64,000 bases of DNA, taken from positions 25,093 to 89,092 of the forward strand of contig JBEKGJ010000015.1 in NCBI GenBank assembly GCA_050012855.1, written 5' to 3'. The position numbers and the translations under genes were made by a program. Below the pieces are notes generated by a model. That model saw only the letters and a list, made by a program, of their open reading frames with translations. It was not told the origin of the DNA and searched no databases. Source of the DNA: JAJXZJ01 sp050012855 (GTDB lineage: Bacteria; Verrucomicrobiota; Verrucomicrobiia; Limisphaerales; J093). How positions within the stretch are numbered: position 1 is the stretch's first letter; each line of letters opens with the position of its first letter. Shown in pieces: positions 42,967 to 51,501 of the stretch.

Positions 42967-43563
42967 ATGAGACTCACCCGAACCATCATTGCGCTTGGAC
43001 TGAGCGCACTCACCCTGGCCTGGACCGGCTGCGTTACGTCCGTCTATCCCTTCTACTTCGGGAAAGACGTGGCCTTCGATCCGGCTTTGCTGGGTGATTG
43101 GATCGAAAACCAAAACAACGCCAATGTCCACTGGAAGTTTGAGCGCGATGGCGAGACGGCTTACCACCTCACCCACACCGAGCGTGGCCACTCGTCCGTC
43201 ATGCAGGCGCGTCTCTTCAAACTGCATGGCCAGAGATTCCTCGATCTCTTTGGATCCGAACCGAAAGAAGACGACGGTTTCGTGCCGGCGATCCCCGCGC
43301 ACCTACTGCTGCGCGTCGTTCACATCGGCCCGACTCTGGAGATGGTTGGGCTCGACTACGATTGGCTGGAAAAATTGCTGGAGAAAAATCCCAAAGCGAT
43401 CCGGCATCATATCATCGAGGACCATGGCGACGGCCGGCTTGTGCTTACGGCGGACACGGCAGAACTCCAACGATTCGTGGTGAAACATCTCAAGACCGAG
43501 GGCGCCTGGGGAGAGCCGGCCTTGAAACTGCAACCGGCTGCGGCGACACCGCCGGCGCGCTGA
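42967..43563 (+). CDS. Lipoprotein of unknown function
   Basis: 198 residues from ATG 42967, chosen because it yields a lipoprotein signal (MRLTRTIIALGLSALTLAWT followed by GC, lipobox AWTGC). The mature part has LLGDWIENQNNANVHWKFER, HLLLRVVHIGPTLEMVGLDY and DGRLVLTADTAELQRFVVKH, a pattern seen in small secreted beta-rich proteins. No named family. The final codons lie in a 50-bp direct repeat (43551-43601) that recurs at 44367. Confidence 0.75.
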   Translation: MRLTRTIIALGLSALTLAWTGCVTSVYPFYFGKDVAFDPALLGDWIENQNNANVHWKFERDGETAYHLTHTERGHSSVMQARLFKLHGQRFLDLFGSEPKEDDGFVPAIPAHLLLRVVHIGPTLEMVGLDYDWLEKLLEKNPKAIRHHIIEDHGDGRLVLTADTAELQRFVVKHLKTEGAWGEPALKLQPAAATPPAR

Positions 43564-44417
43564 TGACCATCGGAGGATGGGCGGGCAAGACCGTGCCGCC
43601 TCCCATGAAAACCAGCCTGATTGGCAACGCAAGCGTGTGACCAATTCATGGACAACACCCGGCTTCGTCCTGCGCCGATGGATTCCGGCGGCTTGCGGCA
43701 TTTTTCTCGCCGGATTTGCGCTCTCGGTTGCCGCCAAATGCACCGGACGATCCGCAACGCTGGAGGACGCGATCATGTCGGACTTGCTGTCGCCCAGCGA
43801 TAATCCTCGCGGGTACCTCATCGCGGCGATGGCGACGATGCTGTGCGGACTGCTGCTGCTGCCGGCGGCGACCCTGTTCCAGCATGGTTGGAATCAGCCT
43901 CGACGACGCTGGGCGGTCCTGGGAGCCTGGCTCTATCGTCTTGGCTTGATCGCGACCATGGCGGTCGGGATGACCACGCCGTTTCAACAGCCGTACGTCC
44001 CGGTTCATCTGTGGCTGGCGTTTGCCGCTTTCATGAGCCTGGCGGCAGGACTGGCCGTAAGCCTTGGGGTCGCCGCCTGCTCAGCTACCTCTGCCCGCGC
44101 CCGTTTTGCACTGGGGTCGCTGGGGGCACTCCAGATTGGCACCGTGATCTTTCTGGCCTGCCTGCTCGTCACGCCCGACTATTTTCAAGACCGCCGCTGG
44201 TTCATGGCCGTTTGCGAGTGGGGGTTGAGCGCTCTGATTGCGGCAGGCACGGTGGCCGTGGCCGCCACGCTGGCGCGCCTCCGTTGACTTGCGAACCAAG
44301 ACCTTCGTTCGTCCACGCAGTGTTGCCGATGTTGCACGTCATCCCCGGCAGCGGCCAAGGCGCGCCGCCGGCGCGTTGATGACCATCGAAGGATGGGCAG
44401 GCAAGACCGTTCGCCTC
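43551..44417 (+). repeat. Pair of 51-bp direct repeats flanking the next gene
   Basis: GCCGGCGCGCTGATGACCAT at 43551 and GCCGGCGCGTTGATGACCAT at 44367 begin blocks of about 50 bp that are nearly the same (both continue CGRAGGATGGGCRGGCAAGA). Each contains ATGACCATCG. The first overlaps the end of the lipoprotein gene, the second is intergenic. Between them lies the DUF998-like gene. Coordinates cover both copies. Confidence 0.65.
43637..44287 (+). CDS. Membrane protein, DUF998-like
   Basis: 216 residues from GTG 43637 (VTNSWTTPGFVLRRW); an ATG upstream at 43577 lies inside the direct repeat. Six hydrophobic segments: WIPAACGIFLAGFALSVAAK, YLIAAMATMLCGLLLLPAAT, LYRLGLIATMAVGMTTPF, VHLWLAFAAFMSLAAGLAVS, LGALQIGTVIFLACLLVT and VCEWGLSALIAAGTVAVAAT. 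The arrangement resembles DUF998 proteins. Function unknown. It is flanked by the 51-bp direct repeats. Confidence 0.68.
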   Translation: MTNSWTTPGFVLRRWIPAACGIFLAGFALSVAAKCTGRSATLEDAIMSDLLSPSDNPRGYLIAAMATMLCGLLLLPAATLFQHGWNQPRRRWAVLGAWLYRLGLIATMAVGMTTPFQQPYVPVHLWLAFAAFMSLAAGLAVSLGVAACSATSARARFALGSLGALQIGTVIFLACLLVTPDYFQDRRWFMAVCEWGLSALIAAGTVAVAATLARLR

Positions 44418-44489
44418 CGGCTCAGGCTAATCGGGACGTGATTCGAGGCGGAAGACCATCTGGTTGATGGAAACAAGCGCGACAGCCTC

Positions 44490-45578
44490 CTATCGCATTG
44501 TTCTTGCCAATTCGTCCGTGCCCCAGATCTCAATGATGTCGGGCGACTGGTCTCTCACCAGCGCAACCCGGGTCCCGTCGGGCGACAAGCGGGCCTGGCA
44601 ATTCTGCAGGTATTTGGCAGCCTTCCAGGTTGTCGCATCCCACAGGCCGATATTCCCGTAGGAGTTGGAGAGAGCGCGCTTTCCATCCGGGGTGAACTCC
44701 ACCTGGTGTATTTCAGCGGCCCCGGGGATGGATTGCCCCTTCTTGGTGACGCTGATTTTGCCGCCTTCGGAAGTAATGTCGTAAATCAACAACACCCCAC
44801 CCCAGCTTGAGCCGGCGACCAACTGGCGGCCATTGGGTGAAAAGCAGGCTACCCACATGGTGGTCTGCACATGATCGGTCAGGATATTGGTCTGGGACAC
44901 CAGATCGAAAACGCGCACGGTGCAGTCGTGGCCTGCAGTGGCGAGCAACTTTCCATCTGGTGAGATCCGTGCCGACCGCGCATAACCAATCTCCACTGGG
45001 AAGAAGGCCGTGCGTTTGCCGGTGGCGACCTCAATCACGGCAATGCCGTTGGTCAAGGCGAAGAGCTCCTGCTCCATGCAGGGCAGAGCCACGAACCGAC
45101 TGTCACTGGACCAACCCGCTGAGATGTCTCGGTCAACCGTACCGGAGCGCCAATTGAATTTCTGCCTTCCAGCCGCCAAGTCCCACAGGTAGTAACCGCG
45201 ATTGTCTCCTCCGACCACGTATTTGCCGTCCGGAGAAAAGCTGATTGAACCAACCTGAAGTGCGCTGTCGCCGCTTTCAGTCCATGCACTCTGACGCAGG
45301 GTGCGCGAGAGCCTGCCTGTCTTCGCGTCCCAGAGTTCGATCGTTCCTTCGGGCAACCGGGTGGTGCCTGGAATACTGCCTGGAAGGGCGGAAGGGGCGC
45401 TACTGCCGATCGCCAGTACCTGGCCGTCGGGTGAGAAGGCGAGGCTGAAAACCTGCTCCTTGCTCTGGCGGTTGAATACTTGCACGGGCTTTGCCGCAGA
45501 ACAAGAGCAGAGGGACACCGACAGGCATCCCAGCATCGCCGTGATGTGGATTGAATGGCGCCACGCAGATAGTGTCAT
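44490..45578 (-). CDS. WD40-repeat lipoprotein
   Basis: 362 residues. The N-terminal segment ITAMLGCLSVSLCSCSAAKP holds a lipobox-like cysteine. Repeats are marked by VFSLAFSPDGQVLAIGSSAP, VGSISFSPDGKYVVGGDNRG, GYARSARISPDGKLLATAGH, VACFSPNGRQLVAGSSWGGV and EIHQVEFTPDGKRALSN, so at least seven blades form a beta-propeller. It is probably anchored in a membrane and serves as a binding scaffold. A second, truncated WD40 gene lies on the opposite strand at 46192-47061. Confidence 0.82.
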   Translation of the reverse strand: MTLSAWRHSIHITAMLGCLSVSLCSCSAAKPVQVFNRQSKEQVFSLAFSPDGQVLAIGSSAPSALPGSIPGTTRLPEGTIELWDAKTGRLSRTLRQSAWTESGDSALQVGSISFSPDGKYVVGGDNRGYYLWDLAAGRQKFNWRSGTVDRDISAGWSSDSRFVALPCMEQELFALTNGIAVIEVATGKRTAFFPVEIGYARSARISPDGKLLATAGHDCTVRVFDLVSQTNILTDHVQTTMWVACFSPNGRQLVAGSSWGGVLLIYDITSEGGKISVTKKGQSIPGAAEIHQVEFTPDGKRALSNSYGNIGLWDATTWKAAKYLQNCQARLSPDGTRVALVRDQSPDIIEIWGTDELARTMR

Positions 45579-46191
45579 GTCTGAACCATGCCGCTCGCCA
45601 TCCGAGGCGGCAAATTGAAAAATCTTCGCCCATCATCGAAAAGGTCAATGCCAAGACGACGTGTAAAACTACATGTGACAAGGCAAACTCAATGCGCTCG
45701 TGCGAGACGGACTCGAAATGGCCCCCCGTTCGGCGGCAATTAAGCTGACACGGAAATGCCGTAACTGTCGTTGAGAGCCGGAATACGCACCACCCTGCGG
45801 TTGTGGATTTCACCGGCGCAGGTCGTCGAACAGGCCACCTGGATTCCGACCGTGCGCGACATGTCGGAAGACGGCTTGCTCAGGCTGGGCTTCCACGTCG
45901 CCAGCTTTGCTGAGTTGCGGCCACGGGCAGACCAGCACTTCAAGGAGGACTGGCCCCGTCCATGTTGACTTGGGGCGGGCTAGCCGGGCGGCGGAGAGGG
46001 CCGACGGCGAAAGTTCCGGCATTGGTCGGAACCGCCCACAGCCTTGAGATCCCGCAAGGTTGCGATCCGGGGCAAGGCATGGCGCAAGCGGCCAGATTCG
46101 TTTTGCTGGCACCTTGACCGCTGCGAGGGAGGCGCTTTCGACTTCAAGGTGGGCCAGATGAACGCGCGCTTGTGGACGGTCCAACCATTGC
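45579..46191. other. Intergenic between two WD40 genes, no intact gene
   Basis: The left part (45579-45740) is A/T-richer and probably carries the promoter of the minus-strand WD40 gene. At 45800-45968 the plus strand has a protein-like tail (VVEQATWIPTVRDMSEDGLL, then LRLGFHVASFAELRPRADQH) with no start, which may be the end of a lost gene. Nothing else is seen. Confidence 0.45.
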
Positions 46192-47061
46192 TTGGGTCAA
46201 TACTGGCAATTAACGTTTCGGGCTGGACCTTCCGGGTGGGCGCAGACCTTGATGTTTTCGCCCGACGGCAGGTACTTTGTCTTTGCACGACAGATGGGAA
46301 CGACGCTTGCGCTTGGTGACGCGAAGACGGGGGACATCCTCCGAACCTTTGCGGCGCCTGCCGGCGTCGGCGCGGTGGTCTTCCGGGCAGGTGGCCTGAA
46401 CGTCCTCGCAGCAGGAGAGCAAAAGGCCCGCGTAACCGAATGGGAGATGGCGACGGGAAAGCAGACCCGACAATTCGAGGAAAAATGGGGCTACAACCGC
46501 GTCACGCTGAGCGCCGATGGCAAACCGCGGAGTTGGTGGGATAGCGAGACAGGCGCGAGTCTTCCAGGTGAACCGCAAGTACACATTGCGTCGCTTGGCG
46601 ACGGCCTCCTTGACGAGGCGGCAGTTTCTCCGGATGCAAAGAAAGCGTTTACGTGGGGAATGGCTGTTTGGGCCAGGGTGTGGGACCTGGAAGCAGGCAA
46701 AGTCATCTGGTTTTCCCGGGAGTTCCCAGGCCGCCGTGCCCAGGTCGCGTTTTCTCCGGATGGTAGCAAATTGGTAACTGCAAGCCGTGACGGTGGGGCG
46801 AGATTGTGGGATGCGACGACCGGGGCTTTAATCCGCGGCTTTGGCGCGGAGAAGTCATCGTTCAACCGGGTCGCGTTTTCTCCGGATGGAAAAACACTGC
46901 TCACTCTGACTCGGGACCGCGACGGTGCGGTGAGTCTTTGGAATGTCGAGACTGGTAAGGAAACCCAATCCTTTCCTGTACGAGTGATGCGGTGTCTAGC
47001 CTTCTCACCAGATGGAACCAAACTCGTTGCCGGGGAGGATGGTGAGTTCGCAGGGCTCTAA
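46192..47061 (+). CDS. WD40-repeat protein, 5' end uncertain
   Basis: 289 residues if TTG 46192 is the start; no ATG with a ribosome site lies at the expected place and a stop occurs 31 bases upstream. Blades: TLMFSPDGRYFVFARQMGTT, AQVAFSPDGSKLVTASRDGG, NRVAFSPDGKTLLTLTRDRD and RCLAFSPDGTKLVAGEDGEF. At most six blades are present and the signal peptide is missing, so the gene has probably lost its beginning. It is related to the opposite-strand gene at 44490. The 273 bp after it hold an open but unrecognised frame (47080-47292). Confidence 0.6.
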   Translation: MGQYWQLTFRAGPSGWAQTLMFSPDGRYFVFARQMGTTLALGDAKTGDILRTFAAPAGVGAVVFRAGGLNVLAAGEQKARVTEWEMATGKQTRQFEEKWGYNRVTLSADGKPRSWWDSETGASLPGEPQVHIASLGDGLLDEAAVSPDAKKAFTWGMAVWARVWDLEAGKVIWFSREFPGRRAQVAFSPDGSKLVTASRDGGARLWDATTGALIRGFGAEKSSFNRVAFSPDGKTLLTLTRDRDGAVSLWNVETGKETQSFPVRVMRCLAFSPDGTKLVAGEDGEFAGL

Positions 47062-47334
47062 CCTTTAGGATCACCGGCTGTGGCAGCAGTTGCAACAATG
47101 TGGGTGGTGGAAACCTTGTCACGGAATGAAGTTCTCGATTCTACAGGATCTGTGCTCAAGCGAATCAGCCATGTTGGCGATTCTCTCGGCGCACTTGCAC
47201 CACCCGATGCTTGGCTCCGTCCCAAGCACCAACTCGCCCTGGAAGCCCTGTCGCGAAGGGCAGGCGGTCGAATGGTGGCGTTTGCTTCTTGAATAACCCT
47301 CCCGACCAGTGTATCACCGGAAAGAAGGTCTCCC

Positions 47335-48785
47335 ATGAGCCGTCTTCAAAAAGCTGCCGGCCTGTTTTGCCTTTGTGCCATCGGCGGTGGCGGTCACCTG
47401 CGAGGCGACCCGCTGGATCACTGGCATCAACGGAACCCGCTTCCCGTGACGACGCTCCTTGCCAGTGTCGCCTACGGCAACGGCACCTTTCTGGCGCTCG
47501 GCCTGAACGGCAACGTAACCACCTCGACGGATGGCACCAACTGGGTCACGTACAACATGGCGCTGACCAACGCCGGCTATGGTGGGAGCGTCGCCTTTGG
47601 GAATGGCCAGTTCGTGGCCGTGACCGGTTGGACCAACATCTGGACGACGCCCGATGGCGTCACCTGGCAGTCCCAGGGGGTGGACATGGGCGTACCTTTC
47701 AACGGCGGGCCGGGCCGGATCGTTTACGCGCAAGGACTGTTTGTGGCCATCGGCGCACAGGGGCTGATGATGACCTCGCCCGATGGTTTGCAGTGGAATG
47801 TGCAGCGAATCGGGCAGTCCGTTGACCTGGCGGATGTGACTTACGGAAACGGGATCTTTGTGGTGGTTGGCAGCTCGATCCAGTCGGGTGATTCCGTGTT
47901 CACGTCGCCCGATGGGAGCACCTGGATGGCGGAGGATTCCGGCGACGCCAAGCACCTCGGATCAATCGCGTTTGGCAACGGCCAGTTCGTTGCGGTCGAT
48001 ACCCGGGCGGCGACGGGTTTCAGCAAGGTGAGTTATGTGTTCACCTCTCCTGATGGTCACACTTGGACGAGTCAGGATCCACCGGCGTTGGGGCCAAACG
48101 TGTCGTGGGGATGCATCGTCTTTCTGAACGGCCCATTCCTCGCAGCAGGGTATTTCTAGGCGTCAGACTGGTTCACTTACGTTGGCAACTTTGCCGTTTC
48201 GCCGGATGGCTACAACTGGACCTTCCAAACGATCGCGGATTGCTACACGACGTTGTTCGAGATGGTCTATGGGAACGGGCTGTACGTCGCCGTGGGCCGA
48301 ACGGTTTGGAACTCGTCGGGCGGATTGGACGCGACGACCATTTTCTCTTCTCCCGACGGGGCGGATTGGACGCGGCAGGATTCCGGGTTCCACGAAGCCC
48401 TCGCCAGTGTGGTCTATGGCAGCGGCCAGTTTGTCGCGGTTGGCAGCAGATTCAACACGAACGGGACGATTCTGAGCTCGACCGACGGTTTCACCTGGAC
48501 CAAACGAGTCTCCGGCACAACCAACCAGCTCATGCAAATCGTCCAGGGCGCCGGCCACTTTGTCATCCTCGGGGCGAACCTTCGGTCCGCGCCCCAGACG
48601 CCGCTGTTTCTCACCTCCAGCAATGCGACGGAGTGGACGCCCGCCTGCAGATTGATAGTTCGCTCGATCTCAACTGCTCGGACCCTTTGACGAACCTCAC
48701 GCTGCCGACATCGCCCTTCCCGTGGCGCGACGAACCGGCCGCAGATGCAAATCGCAAGTTCTATCGCGCCGTGGGGCTAGTGTAG
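47335..48785 (+). pseudogene. Secreted propeller-repeat protein with in-frame TAG and a frameshift
   Basis: From ATG 47335 the frame codes for a signal-like N-terminus and repeats of the form VAYGNGTFLALG, STDGTNWVTY, FTSPDGSTWMAEDSG, IAFGNGQFVAVD (blades ending DGxxW). At 48157-48159 a TAG interrupts it, yet the same frame goes on with SDWFTYVGNFAVSPDGYNW, MVYGNGLYVAVG, FSSPDGADWTRQDSG and SSTDGFTWTKRVSG. Near 48645 the coding frame shifts and ends SSLDLN, LTNLTLPTSPFPWRDEPAAD and KFYRAVGLV. The last two codons and stop fall inside the MITE at 48777. Two lesions make recoding unlikely. Confidence 0.78.
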
Positions 48786-48897
48786 TGTCTCACAAACGAC
48801 TGGAGTTATTCTTGCCGGCAAAATCACCCCATTGCCGCTGTTTTCCTCATGAATCATGCCGATCATAACTCTATTTATTTAAGAGACACTACACTAG
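48777..48897. mobile_element. 121-bp MITE-like element with perfect 15-bp terminal inverted repeats
   Basis: CTAGTGTAGTGTCTC at 48777-48791 is the exact reverse complement of GAGACACTACACTAG at 48883-48897. The interior is A/T-rich (TATTTATTTAA) and codes for nothing. CTAG at both ends could be part of the inverted repeat or a palindromic target duplication. It has inserted at the very end of the propeller gene and provides its stop codon. Confidence 0.7.
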
Positions 48898-49059
48898 CCT
48901 GATACGGCTTCACACCCGACATTGCTGGTGGCGCCGTTCCAGTGCGGCGTCGCCAAGCCCGTCTCGTTGGCCTCCGTCACCTAGAGGTCCACCGTGCCGG
49001 CACGGTCGTCCGGCCACGGCGGAATCGTGGCTCGGTCAATGCCGCCTCGAAATTCCCGG

Positions 49060-49734
49060 CTATTGCAGCAACGGCTCCGGCGCGGGGATGGCGTCGAAGC
49101 GGACGAGGAACTTCGGAGGAAACCCCGGAGGCGGTTTGCGATTGACGGATTTGGTTTCAGCCAGCGCTTGTAGGACAGAGTCGTCCCAGCTTTTGTCGCC
49201 GGATTGCTTGACGAGTTCATGCTGCACGAACTCGCCGTTCGGGCCGACGGTGAGCTCGGCTTCGGCTACGTGGTCGAGGTCGGCGGTGTCTGGCGGGCGG
49301 TGCCAGTTGAGCTGGAGGGCGTTTTGCACCATGACGCGGTAGCTCTCGATGGGATCGGCGCTGCCAGCGCTGCTGTCGCCGAAGATGATGACCGGAGCCT
49401 CGGTTGGGGGCGGGGCGGCGGCGGGCACGTCGGCGGGTGGCGGGACGTTCAGCTTGGGCGCCGCGGAGCGCGCTTCGCTGTCCTGACGCGGTTGCTCGAG
49501 CGGCTTCAGCAGCGCAGCCTTGGCTTCCTCCGTTTTTTCCGTTTTTGGTTTTTTCTCGCCGGGGACGAGGGAGACGGTCAACTCGCGCATGCGGTTGCCC
49601 AACATGCCTTCGTAGGACGCCCAGAAGAAGATCCCGATGAACGCCACGGCGTGCAGGATGATCGAAAGCGTGAGGTTCGCCCGGGTCGTGTTTCGCTTCT
49701 TCCGGGCGTGGCGGGTATGGACAATTTCCTCCAT
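49060..49734 (-). CDS. tonB: TonB-family energy transducer
   Basis: 224 residues: an N-terminal membrane anchor (NLTLSIILHAVAFIGIFFWA), a Lys/Glu-then-Pro-rich linker (EKKPKTEKTEEAKAA, VPPPADVPAAAPPPTEAP), and a C-terminal TonB domain (YRVMVQNALQLNWHRPP, AELTVGPNGEFVQHELVKQS, DDSVLQALAETKSV). It passes proton-motive energy from ExbB/ExbD to outer-membrane partners. Last gene of the minus-strand operon, 6 bp after the second exbD. Confidence 0.87.
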   Translation of the reverse strand: MEEIVHTRHARKKRNTTRANLTLSIILHAVAFIGIFFWASYEGMLGNRMRELTVSLVPGEKKPKTEKTEEAKAALLKPLEQPRQDSEARSAAPKLNVPPPADVPAAAPPPTEAPVIIFGDSSAGSADPIESYRVMVQNALQLNWHRPPDTADLDHVAEAELTVGPNGEFVQHELVKQSGDKSWDDSVLQALAETKSVNRKPPPGFPPKFLVRFDAIPAPEPLLQ

Positions 49735-49740
49735 CGTGGT

Positions 49741-50169
49741 TCAGAGCGTGGGCGCGGCGGGACGTTCCGCCGCCATGCCGACCTTCGTAATGTCGGCCCG
49801 CTGCAAAACGTCAAACACGTTGACCATCCGCTGATAGACCACCGCGTCGTCGCCATAGACGACGACGGTGGTGTTCGTATCCTGTTGTTCCATCTGCGCG
49901 AGCTTGAGGAAGAGGTTGGTCAGGGTTTGCTCGCGGCCGTTGAAATTGATGCGGCCATCCGACTCGACGAGGATGAGGTTGGGCTTGGGCGGGGCGTTGG
50001 TGGGTTTGGTGGCGTTTTGCGGCGGTAGATTCAGGTCGAGGTCGTTCACCATCGGCGCGGTGGTGATGATGAAGATGACGAGCAGCACGAAGGCGAGGTC
50101 GAGGAGCGGCGTGATGTTCAACTCGCTCATCGTGCCATGCTTCGATTTGGAGAATTTCTTGAGGGCCAT
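49741..50169 (-). CDS. exbD: ExbD/TolR biopolymer transport protein (second copy)
   Basis: 142 residues. MSELNITPLLDLAFVLLVIF is the single membrane segment with the conserved proton-carrying Asp; the periplasmic domain has LILVESDGRINFNGREQTLT and TTVVVYGDDAVVYQRMVNVF. It is followed 6 bp later by tonB and preceded 17 bp by another exbD, with which it probably forms a mixed dimer. Confidence 0.88.
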   Translation of the reverse strand: MALKKFSKSKHGTMSELNITPLLDLAFVLLVIFIITTAPMVNDLDLNLPPQNATKPTNAPPKPNLILVESDGRINFNGREQTLTNLFLKLAQMEQQDTNTTVVVYGDDAVVYQRMVNVFDVLQRADITKVGMAAERPAAPTL

Positions 50170-50186
50170 GGCGGGACGGGGGCCGA

Positions 50187-50624
50187 TCAGTTGCGCGCCG
50201 AGGTTTCAGAGTCGGTGGCCAGGCTGACCTTGACGATGTTCGCCTGCCGCAGGACGTCCAGCACCGCGCGGATGTACTGGTAGGGAATCTGGCTGTCCCC
50301 GCGCACGATGACGCTGACATCCTGTTTTTGTTCGTCTTTCAGCGCGGCCACCCGCAACTCGACCAGTTGCTGGAGCAGGCCGTTGAGGTCCACCGGCTTC
50401 ATGTTCAGGAAGAAATTCCCTTGGGCGTCCACGCTGACGTAATTGGGCTTGCGAGGCGGGTCTTTGGGGCGCGCCGCAGCCGAGGGCAGCTCCAGGTGCT
50501 TGTCCTGGACCAGCGGCGTGGTCGTGATCACGAAAATGACCAGCAGCACGAACGCGAGGTCCAACAACGGCGTGATGTTGATCTCGTGGAGCGAGGTGTG
50601 GTGGCTTTTCGAGAACCGTTTCAT
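50187..50624 (-). CDS. exbD: ExbD/TolR biopolymer transport protein (first copy)
   Basis: 145 residues. SLHEINITPLLDLAFVLLVI is the anchor with the essential Asp, then the periplasmic domain (NYVSVDAQGNFFLNMKPVDL, DVSVIVRGDSQIPYQYIRAV). It differs from the second copy mainly in the linker and the end. Lies 34 bp after exbB in the same operon. Confidence 0.88.
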   Translation of the reverse strand: MKRFSKSHHTSLHEINITPLLDLAFVLLVIFVITTTPLVQDKHLELPSAAARPKDPPRKPNYVSVDAQGNFFLNMKPVDLNGLLQQLVELRVAALKDEQKQDVSVIVRGDSQIPYQYIRAVLDVLRQANIVKVSLATDSETSARN

Positions 50625-50658
50625 GGCAAGTGACCCGGCCCGGGGGTGACCCGCCGGG

Positions 50659-51489
50659 TCAGGCGGTCAACGAGGCCCGGGCGATGTGCATGGTCTCGGG
50701 CGCGGTCTTCATATCGGCGGTTTCCCCAGCCTCCGGGTCGAAGATCTGGTGCGGGTGGGTCTCTGCGGCGCTGTGGTCCACGAAGGTGTGTTCGAGCTGG
50801 GTGGCGTACTCCGAGGCGAAATCGTCCATTTCCTGGGTGATGCCGCGGACCTGGGTGACCATGAGGTTGTAAGCGAACATGGCGGGGATGGCGACGAACA
50901 AGCCGACCACCGTTGCGATCAGGGCGCCGGCGACACCGGGGGCCATGGCGGTGAGGCTGGCCTGGTTGGCGCGCGCCACGCCGGAGAAGGTTTCCATGAC
51001 GCCCCACACCGTTCCGAGCAGGCCGATGAACGGACCGCCCGCCACGGCGGTGGAAAGGATGATCATGCCTTTTTCCAGGGCCATGCCTTCGGCGCTGACC
51101 ACGCGCTCCATGGCCACGCGCACGAAATCGAACCGGCCGCTGGTGATGCGCGGCGGCGCGCCGTCAACCAGCGGCGTCGCCGGGTTGTGTTCGAGATGAT
51201 AGGTGATTTCCTCCGCGCCGGTGATATAGACTTCGTAGGCTGGCGCTCCATCGAAGGTCAGTTGTTTCTCGAACACGTCGAGCGGATTGCGGGTGGAGCG
51301 GAACTCGGCGAAAAAGCGGCGGCTCATTTTGCGGGCGCGCCAGAGCTGGCGCGTCTTGGTGATGATGACCGTCCAACTGAACATGGACACGACGATCAGC
51401 GCGCAGATGGTGATTTTGCCCTCGGGGGTCGCCTTTTCGAAGGCAAAGCCCAGGGCGTTGGCGAGCATGGGGGAGAAGAATGGAGTCAT
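50659..51489 (-). CDS. exbB: ExbB/TolQ proton channel protein
   Basis: 276 residues with the three-segment ExbB pattern: TICALIVVSMFSWTVIITKT, then IILSTAVAGGPFIGLLGTVW and MAPGVAGALIATVVGLFVAI. GLLGTVWGVMETFSGVARA is the diagnostic motif of the MotA/TolQ/ExbB family. The cytoplasmic loop is larger than in E. coli ExbB. It starts only 12 bp after the TpsA gene, so the energising genes belong to the secretion operon. Confidence 0.9.
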   Translation of the reverse strand: MTPFFSPMLANALGFAFEKATPEGKITICALIVVSMFSWTVIITKTRQLWRARKMSRRFFAEFRSTRNPLDVFEKQLTFDGAPAYEVYITGAEEITYHLEHNPATPLVDGAPPRITSGRFDFVRVAMERVVSAEGMALEKGMIILSTAVAGGPFIGLLGTVWGVMETFSGVARANQASLTAMAPGVAGALIATVVGLFVAIPAMFAYNLMVTQVRGITQEMDDFASEYATQLEHTFVDHSAAETHPHQIFDPEAGETADMKTAPETMHIARASLTA

Positions 51490-51501
51490 GGAGATGGGCG
51501 G

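Noticed and set aside
48157..48159. TAG as a recoded sense codon
   Set aside because: The same gene has a second lesion (frameshift near 48645) and no recoding machinery is seen; decay is simpler.
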